From positions 436,001 to 500,000 of the forward strand of contig JAQFVV010012435.1 of assembly GCA_028023455.1 (NCBI GenBank): DNA of 64,000 bases, in the 5' to 3' direction. Shown piece by piece: positions 56,359 to 64,000 of the stretch; the first letter of the stretch is position 1; each line of letters starts with the position of its first letter. The position numbers were made by a program, and so were the translations under genes. Below the pieces are notes generated by a model, which worked only from the letters and a program-made list of their open reading frames with translations, made no database searches and had not been told where the DNA came from. Source of the stretch: Epiperipatus broadwayi. Its lineage: Eukaryota; Onychophora; Udeonychophora; Euonychophora; Peripatidae.

Positions 56359-57599
56359 TCAATTTTATTTTTATTTTTTCGTATATATATTTAAAGATAT
56401 ACTTAAAATTTCCATTGAGCCTCACGAAACGTATGATTTTCTTTTTTCAAATGTTATGTTTCAGAAATATTTGTTGTAATGGGAGTTTTAATTATATTCA
56501 TATATATATACACAATGGTCAAATATCCAATATAAAAATTATTATTTATCCACTATGTTCTTATTGATATATATATAATTATCAATCTAAATAAAATTAA
56601 AACGAACATATAATTCGTTGTTTGTTTCAATTTTATTTAGTTTGATTATTATATATTCATATATATATAATTTTAATTAAATTGCTATTTTTAATGATTA
56701 TTACAATTAAACTTTTAAGTCTTATAATTCAGTTTTTCACTATACTTTGTTTATGTATATAAACAAAATTTAACTGTTTTTTTTTTTTTTAATCTTGTCT
56801 AAAAATTTAGATAGTGTATATATGAAATATTAAATAATCTCAACAAAGTTATAAACACGATCTCATAGCTTGGCATTAATAGTTGAACGTAAAAAGTTTC
56901 TATTTATAATAAAAACCATATACTATAATAGAGATTTGGTTTCTAATGGAAAAGAAATAAAAACAGAACAAAATGGTTTAGTAATCTCCTTACATGTGTT
57001 GCAGTCCCCGCAAAATTCTATTCTGCAGGTGACATTAAACCTTTTTAAAACTAAATGAAACTGACACATAACAATTCAAATAATGATAAAGAATATACAG
57101 TAGATAAAATTTTAAAATGAAATTTTGAAAGGATTTATATAATGTAACTCAAATTTTAAAAACATTTGCAAATGTAATAATTAACTTAACTACATACAAA
57201 TATATACACACGTGCACATCTACATGAGAAAACGTATGTATGTCTATTTTACATTTTTAAAATTTTCATTATAGAAATAAATAAAGCAATAGTCTAATGA
57301 TGTTAAAATGACTATATGTAGAGGAACAAACAGCAAGCTATCATTTATATTAACAACAAATATTGTATTTTATGATATCTTGATTTTTTTCTATATAATA
57401 CAATAATAATTTTTTTAATTGTAGTATTAACTTAAAACAACATTAACTATCTATAATAATGCCATCTATTGTAAGATTTAATAATCACAACTACCACACA
57501 CATTTAGATTCTTTATCCCAACACTGTTTTTTGGATTTTGCCTTAATACATAGTAGTTATTATTAATATTTCTAGAAGGAGAAAAAGATGATTTACTGT
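56359..57599. other. AT-rich sequence, nothing recognised
   Basis: TATATA runs and short frames only. Confidence 0.5.
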
Positions 57600-58330
57600 T
57601 AATGAAGAACTGAATGTATTTACTAAAATAGAGTCAGATCTTTATAAATGTTTGAGCAGGTAAACTTGGGCAAAACCTTAGGCCAATTACAATTTTAAAT
57701 TTTCACCTTGTCCAGTAAAATAAGGTTCAAATAATTTATTAGAAATATAAACACATTATTTCCAGTTTTGAAGCTCTGGCTTCATTGGTAAAAGTAAAGG
57801 CAAATATCAGACCAGGGATAAGGATTTAAATGCATTATTACCTAAAAATCATTAATTATTCAATCTCACTATAGATGGTAGTAGAATAGGGAGCTGTTTT
57901 TGTTTCATCATATTATATGATCTAGGGGATAGTTATTAAAATTTCCAACTAGAGAGATGTCTATAGCTAATGATGAACTGAAAGTGCTAAAATATAGTTC
58001 ATGATCTGAAGGCACATCTGTGTAATTATTCAAGAAGATTAATGTGGCTTCAAGACCATAAGCTCACTTGAATTTCAACTTTTTATTTTGGTATGTATAT
58101 TAAAAATCTTTGAAGGATGCATAACACTATTTCCAGCTTTGAATCCCAAGCCTCACTGATAAAGGGAAATGCTACAAAGTTATATGAGCATGGGAATTTA
58201 AATATACTTGATAATCATCAATTACTCAACATACAATAAATGCTGTTAGAGTGGAAGTTTGTTCATGAATTATCATATTGTATAAGCAGGAGAGATGTTA
58301 GTATTAACTTCTAACAGTGATTTCCAATTG
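57600..58330. repeat. diverged tandem duplication, offset about 371 bp
   Basis: TTTCCAGTTTTGAAGC (57760) and TTTCCAGCTTTGAATC (58131) start two matching stretches that share CTCACTGATAAAG/TTCATTGGTAAAAG, ATTTAAATGCATTA/ATTTAAATATACTT, AATCATTAATTATTCAA/AATCATCAATTACTCAA and a GT(A/T)AGA-type ending. Preceding words (GAACTGAA...CTAAAATA) also recur. No function visible. Confidence 0.6.
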
Positions 58331-58467
58331 GTTTTCAGCTCTACACACTCCTTTCAAAAAAAATAATATCACATGAACCTCTCATGTTTGATTTAAACGA
58401 TTACATGTAATAATATATTTGTTTTTATGCATAAAATAACTGCATCACCTATTGTTCATACTGGAGA

Positions 58468-58684
<217 letters not shown>

Positions 58685-59370
58685 GGAAGGTGCATCTAGT
58701 ATACCTGTATGCATATAGCACAAAGGTTGCTGCCCTGACACTTGGTGTTAATCCCTCTCTAAATGCAGAAATTAATTGGTAACAATTCCAGGAGGCATCC
58801 AGATACTTTTTCAAATAAACTTGCAATGATACAGAAAAGGGATAAGACACTGACCAGACCTGACATTTATGCAGCAACCTGGTCATTACTTAAGATTAGA
58901 TCAATGTTATAGTGACAAAAATGATAAAACTCTTAGGAACTGGTATAGTGTGTTTTTTTTTAGGACAACACCAGTTTGAACATTGTAAGTTGGGAAAATT
59001 AAACATTATAGATGGATGTTGCTTTGTTATATGTACGATATTTATTTTTGTTGATGGCTTACTTAATTTAACTACTAGAGAATTGTGCTTTACAAAGAAC
59101 AAACAGCATTCAGACCCACATTACCTTAATTGAATGAGGATATAATCATTTTGTAGAACTCTATCATTTGAAACAATTGAGATTGAATCCAACACTGTAA
59201 TCATTTCATTCAAGTGCCATCCCATTCTTATCCATTAATGGACAATTGAATTAAGTGGAGAACTGTACTTGTAGTAATAATTGTAACATTTGTTTCTTGA
59301 TGTACTCATTTTTTCTTGTTCTTTTTACTGATGTAACCACTTTTCTTAAGTATAAATTAAGTTTGCTTTG
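58685..59370. other. 686-bp more balanced segment between two TAA arrays, no gene recognised
   Basis: Contains words such as GCACAAAGGTTGCTGCCCTG and CAGACCTGACATTTATGCAG and is less AT-rich than its surroundings. A 73-codon frame at 58912-59133 has no family resemblance I can name. Bracketed by TAA arrays on both sides, it may be a repeat whose ends are microsatellite-like. Confidence 0.4.
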
Positions 59371-59620
<250 letters not shown>

Positions 59621-60539
59621 GCCATCTGTGAAGAAGCATGCTAAGCACATCATTCTAAGAAAAAATTGTGAGTAAACAATTTTTAATCAAAATACTACAG
59701 TACAAAAAAGCTGGGATAATCTCAATTTTTAAAAAAAAATCAGAGCATTTTAATACAACCATACTGAAAGATTTATTTCTTATAAATGATTTTTTATTAA
59801 TTGATCAATAATATTCGCCATAACCAATCAATATTGCTCATTATGTAATTTTCCAAAGGAATTGTTATTTGAGCTATTCTGAAAAGAAAATTATGGCCAT
59901 ACATTCCCAGTAATACTAATCAACCGAACTTCAGATAATTGAATTTCAAACAGAGGAGCAAAGAGCCAATTTTTAAAAAAATCAAAAAACATTAAATAAC
60001 TATGAGCTAGTAGCAATTTATCTGAGCAGAAACAGTATTGTAACAGGCATAATTGAAAACACTTATCTAGGATATCAAAAGACAGATTTTATAAAAATGA
60101 TGCAATCATTTGGTGAAGTCCTCAATTTTCTACCCATATATCATAGTATTACACAAATTCCAATACACAGTAGGAGCTTTAAATTTAAAATAAAAATATT
60201 AAATCCATGGATATACCATCATTTGTGTTGAATCAAGAAGTTACATTATTTCTCTCAATCAATGGTTTAGAGTCACAATGAGATACCTGCTTTGACATCT
60301 CCAAACGTTGGACTATCTAGTTCATTTGCATATGCTTTGCATACTGTTTTGTTTCCCTTGCCCTTTTCATTCTGCAGCTCACAGTACCGCTATGAATATG
60401 AGGCAAAAGACCTCGAAAGCGCTTAGCGTGTAATAATTTCTGTGTATCTTTATAACTTCTCATTCAAGTGTGGCATACGCTTTGTTAATTTTGTATATCA
60501 AATGTATACTGTAAAGTCTGTAATTTTAAATTAATCCAA
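59621..60539. other. AT-rich sequence with a small hairpin motif at 60390-60425
   Basis: No gene recognised. The motif ATGAATATGAGG...CCTCGAAAGCGCTTAGCG has a second, diverged copy at 23885-23925. Confidence 0.45.
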
Positions 60540-62830
60540 ATGCATCAATTTCCATGGAAAAATAAACTAACTGACAATGATTCAGCACTGAATGAGAATA
60601 GTAATAACATCAGCATAAAGGGATATATTGAGATAATGAATGAAAATATTATTTTGAATAAGACATCACCAGACATGATGGAAGCTTTCATCTCAATCAT
60701 CGACCCAGTGCTAAATTTGAACTCGATGACAAGAACAAAACCAGGCATATCCATGAAAATAAAGAGAGGGAGGAAACCTCAAGCTATTAAAATAAATAAG
60801 AGTGATAGTGAATCCCTCCCCCATTCACAAAAAACCTCAATAAGAACATTAAAACTCAAAAGAAAAAAATGAAGATTCTGACTCCGAGGAAGAAGAGGAA
60901 ATATCAAGTCAAGCAAGTATATCATGTTGACATTGTACATAAATATTAATAATAAAAATGAGTTGCATAAGGTTAAAACAATAATTAATAAAAGTGGAAA
61001 TATAACTAATTAAATAAAAACACCAATTATCACTTTTTAAATTAGAGGTTAATAAATACTCTTGGTTTATATATATATAATTCATACATATATATTTTTA
61101 TTTATATAAAAAATGATAATATTAAATTAAATGAGTAGATTAAAAATTTATATCAGGAATAGTAAGATGAAATTAAAGTTTGTTCATTCAATATAAGAAT
61201 TTTAAATATAATACAAAGAATATAACAATTAAAAAAATGGCATGAAATAACACACCCACATGTATTAGGTATCATCAAAACCAAAATACAACTAATCCAG
61301 CACAGTACACAAATAATAATTGCTTTACAACATATTCCACAGACACTTTTTCATCATCAGCAGGTACAGAAATAATAATAAATAAAATCAACCCTTTTTC
61401 AAGTTTTAAAATATTGTATCCACCTGGCATAAAAATGATTAACACAATTATACAAATTATTAACACTAGGTAACATACCTCACCTTATCTATGTCTACTA
61501 CTGTGTGATTTTAATATGACATATGATAAATTTATAAAAATAAATGGCTTCACATGATCTCTTTCCCTTTAGTTAGTGGGGAGGGTTTTCTTTCTGATGG
61601 TCCATTTCATTCAACATTGGCATATTTACCTTATTGGTTGATCTAATGTTCTTCTCACTTCACCTCATAATAAATCTCTATTTAATTAATACACCCATGT
61701 CAGATCATGCAGCACTAATGGTTGATTTAAACCTTGAATTCATTGCATAAAAGTATTTTACCACAGGCAGAACTATAATCTTTCTCCCATCACAAACAAC
61801 AGAATTCCTATACTCTGAAATATATATACATCTTAATGAAATTAAAAAACTGCACAAGCATGGTTAACATTTATAAATATTATTTGATACACAATACAGC
61901 ATGTTAGAAAAAGATCACCCACAGGACTACATGCATTAGTTGAAAAATTACACAAAGCAATCATTAATACAGTAGAGAATGAAAATAATAAAGACAAAAC
62001 TATAGCTCTTAAAAACATAATTTAGCAAAAAACAAATTAAAAGAATATATAACATTAAAAAATGTAAATTAGTTTTCAAACAAATGCATGTATGGACAAA
62101 GCAATACATTAGATGGCATCTCAGTCAGCCACCTAAACATAGAGTTCCAACAGCAATAATACTAAATAACAAAATAATAAGGGGTGAATTCTTGATGAGT
62201 ATGATATACAATTACTTTAAAAAAATTGCAGACATGTGAGTGTTTTGATCCAGCCCCTTTTTTCCTATGAGAAGCAGAAAAAAAGTAAAATTTGAAAAAA
62301 TAGAATTCAAACAAAAAGTTGACAGGATCCCAGATTCCTGCCACTCAGGTATGCATGGGATCCCAAGGGTGGTTTTTTCACATTTGGAATCATGCAATAT
62401 TTAATGGGTATAGCAAATTTGCTTACAAAACAAGTTTCCAAAATACAAAACCTAAAGTGTCCTTTTTAAAAAAGCAAAAAAGTTCCATTGCACTTGGAAA
62501 TCTATGTCCAAATTTCAATGAGCTTGCTAAGCATAAAAATACTTGAATCTGCCATAAAAGCAGAATAGAGCCATACATCATTCCAGCTATATCCAAACAT
62601 CAATTTGCCAAAAAAGTCTCTTACATACAGAAAGAAGTAACAAAAACATGCACTAGTAATAATACAATTAGGTATAAAGTCAGCTTTTGATAATATATTA
62701 GTAAACAAGTTAATGGAACTTTTAATAAACTCTTCAATCCTCAAAGCCTATATTTACATCTTGTTTTCAGTCAAATTTTAACTAGTATGGTTTTTTAAAT
62801 ACTATTCAAATCAGAAGGCCATTTCAGATA
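60540..62830 (+). mobile_element. LINE relic: possible ORF1 piece, endonuclease and RT blocks
   Basis: A 110-codon frame (60540-60872) is polar and Lys-rich toward its end (KIKRGRKPQAIKINK), plausible as an ORF1 remnant. From about 61280 endonuclease text appears: GTEIIINKINPF, CDFNMTYDKFIKINGF near 61498-61545 (counterpart of GDFN), and INTPMSDHAALMVDLNLE near 61685-61740, the SDH block of AP-type endonucleases. About 62640-62740 gives GIKSAFDNILVNKLMELL, the first RT catalytic block (counterpart of DIKSAFDN). The YADD block is not found before 62830. Stops and shifts are everywhere. Clade not assigned. Confidence 0.65.
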
Positions 62831-64000
62831 TAATAAAAAAATAAGACTTTACTCTTCATCTTCACTATCAAACAAAGTAGTAAATAAATTGCAAAAAAAA
62901 AAATCTAATTTCATAACCATATATAGTTTTAAATAAAAGTAGATGGGGTGTCAACACATAAAAAAAGTCTTAAAGATTACTATCAATGAAAACATTTAAG
63001 CATTCCCTATTAGCTCTTTGTGAAAATCAGATGCTATATATAATATCCAAATTCGGAATCACAAACGATAACAATATGAGGCTGTGCTAAGTCCTCAATA
63101 TCATTAACTACAAATCAGAAAAGGTTTGAATCTTATTTATATTAAAAAGAATTTGCTTGCATTATTTTAAAATGTGAAAGATGAAAAACATAATCATAAT
63201 ATATGTTATTCTTTATACTCAATAAATACAACATGCATCTTACTTCATGGATAAAAAATTATAATCAATTTCATTTTTTTTATAAACGTTATCATTAATA
63301 TATATATATCATTTAAAAATTTGTCAATTTTTAAACGAAAGCTATTAAAACATTTTGTTTACTAGGCATAATGTGTATGTAGATATGTGCATGGATAAAA
63401 TATATTAGGCCTCACTAGTTCTAAATTGGTTTTGAATAATTTAAACAAAGTTTATGAATTATTTTAATAATTACCAGATGCAAAGTTATTTAATAATTGG
63501 GTGGGTGGGCATGGCATAATTTTTATACAATTAATTAATTTGTTGATAATCAGATCAGCTAATTAAAAGATTGATATCTTATGTTGTCTAACCAAAATAT
63601 TATCTTTTGTTTTAGTAAATCCTTTTTAAAAATTAATTATTGGGAACTTTGCAATTGGCCAGTAAGCCTCAGACCCCTAACAAGATTAGGGGTAATCTTC
63701 AAACAATTGACAATGCATGAACTCTAACCATGATGAAAACTGATTTCACAGATAAAGCAGCATGGTGGACTGCAAAAAGAAGTCTCTCAGGAGATATACT
63801 TATCACTATTATTATTATTCATTAGTACTAGAAGAGAGAGAAGTATAATAGGTGGTTGTGTTATTTGTATAATGGAAAAGTAGAGAAGCACACCATCCAC
63901 TCCATTCTATCCAAATCAGCTGAGTATGGGCTTAGTTCCATTGTAAAGTAGAGTAGCTGCCATGATGTACTGTAAAGTCATGCCATTTCTCATAGTATCC
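62831..64000. other. AT-rich sequence; balanced patch 63640-64000, no gene recognised
   Basis: The last 350 bases are more balanced (CAGACCCCTAACAAGATTAG) but show no recognisable frame or motif. A short ATT run is at 63807-63820. Confidence 0.4.

Overview
This is a very AT-rich window (visibly about three-quarters A+T) of an animal, probably invertebrate, nuclear genome. I find no intact host gene, no true tRNA or rRNA gene and no prokaryotic-style operon. What can be recognised is transposable-element DNA at many stages of decay, set in unrecognised AT-rich sequence. The mix is non-LTR retrotransposons of several clades, Penelope-like elements with a GIY-YIG tail, a Ty3/gypsy gag relic, hAT elements with 8-bp target duplications, tRNA-derived SINEs, long foldback elements and very long (TAA)n tracts. 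This fits a large, repeat-rich genome such as a mollusc, flatworm, cnidarian or arachnid; I cannot name the species.

Layout. 1-9 kb: mostly unassigned, with a GC-richer island ending in AATAAA plus an A-run (600-1103), a foldback SINE pair (3682-4220) and a 92-bp-arm hairpin (4947-5150). 9-18 kb: a GC-richer L1/Tx1-like LINE relic, a TA-flanked MITE (13758-13946) and a nearly full RTE-clade LINE (14944-17757). 18.8-20.1 kb: a tandem array of about 470-bp units that carry a hammerhead-ribozyme-like core. 20-29 kb: a second SINE foldback, a DDE-integrase tail relic, a foldback element with 13-bp target duplications (25279-25625) and a 513-bp hairpin with 249-bp arms (28001-28513). 29-35 kb: two reverse-strand RTE relics, one with an internal tandem amplification. 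35.5-40 kb: a complete but dead hAT element (35533-38417, TSD CATTAAGT), a recent tRNA-Val-like SINE with a 15-bp TSD, and a SPIN-like hAT MITE (39816-40001, TSD ATCTAGAG). 43-49 kb: more ribozyme-bearing repeat, including a 565-bp block inserted with a 14-bp TSD into a SINE foldback, two Penelope-like relics with inverted flanks, a third hAT element (46123-46492) and a CR1-like RT relic. 49-54 kb: gypsy gag relic, Jockey-like RT relic and two more foldback copies. 55-60 kb: diverged tandem duplications and two (TAA)n tracts of about 200 bp. 60.5-62.8 kb: a LINE relic with endonuclease and RT blocks.

How parts relate. No coding element looks competent. Short elements (SINEs, MITEs, foldbacks) show clean target duplications, so they moved using enzymes supplied elsewhere. 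The most interesting signal is the dispersed repeat whose five copies agree on a type I hammerhead-like consensus (CTGATGA, 5-bp stem II, GAAA, stem I pairing) and which occurs head-to-tail and as inverted pairs. That resembles Penelope-associated hammerhead elements or retrozymes, and Penelope relics lie within a few kb. This interpretation is mine from reading alone; no alignment, folding or database search was run.
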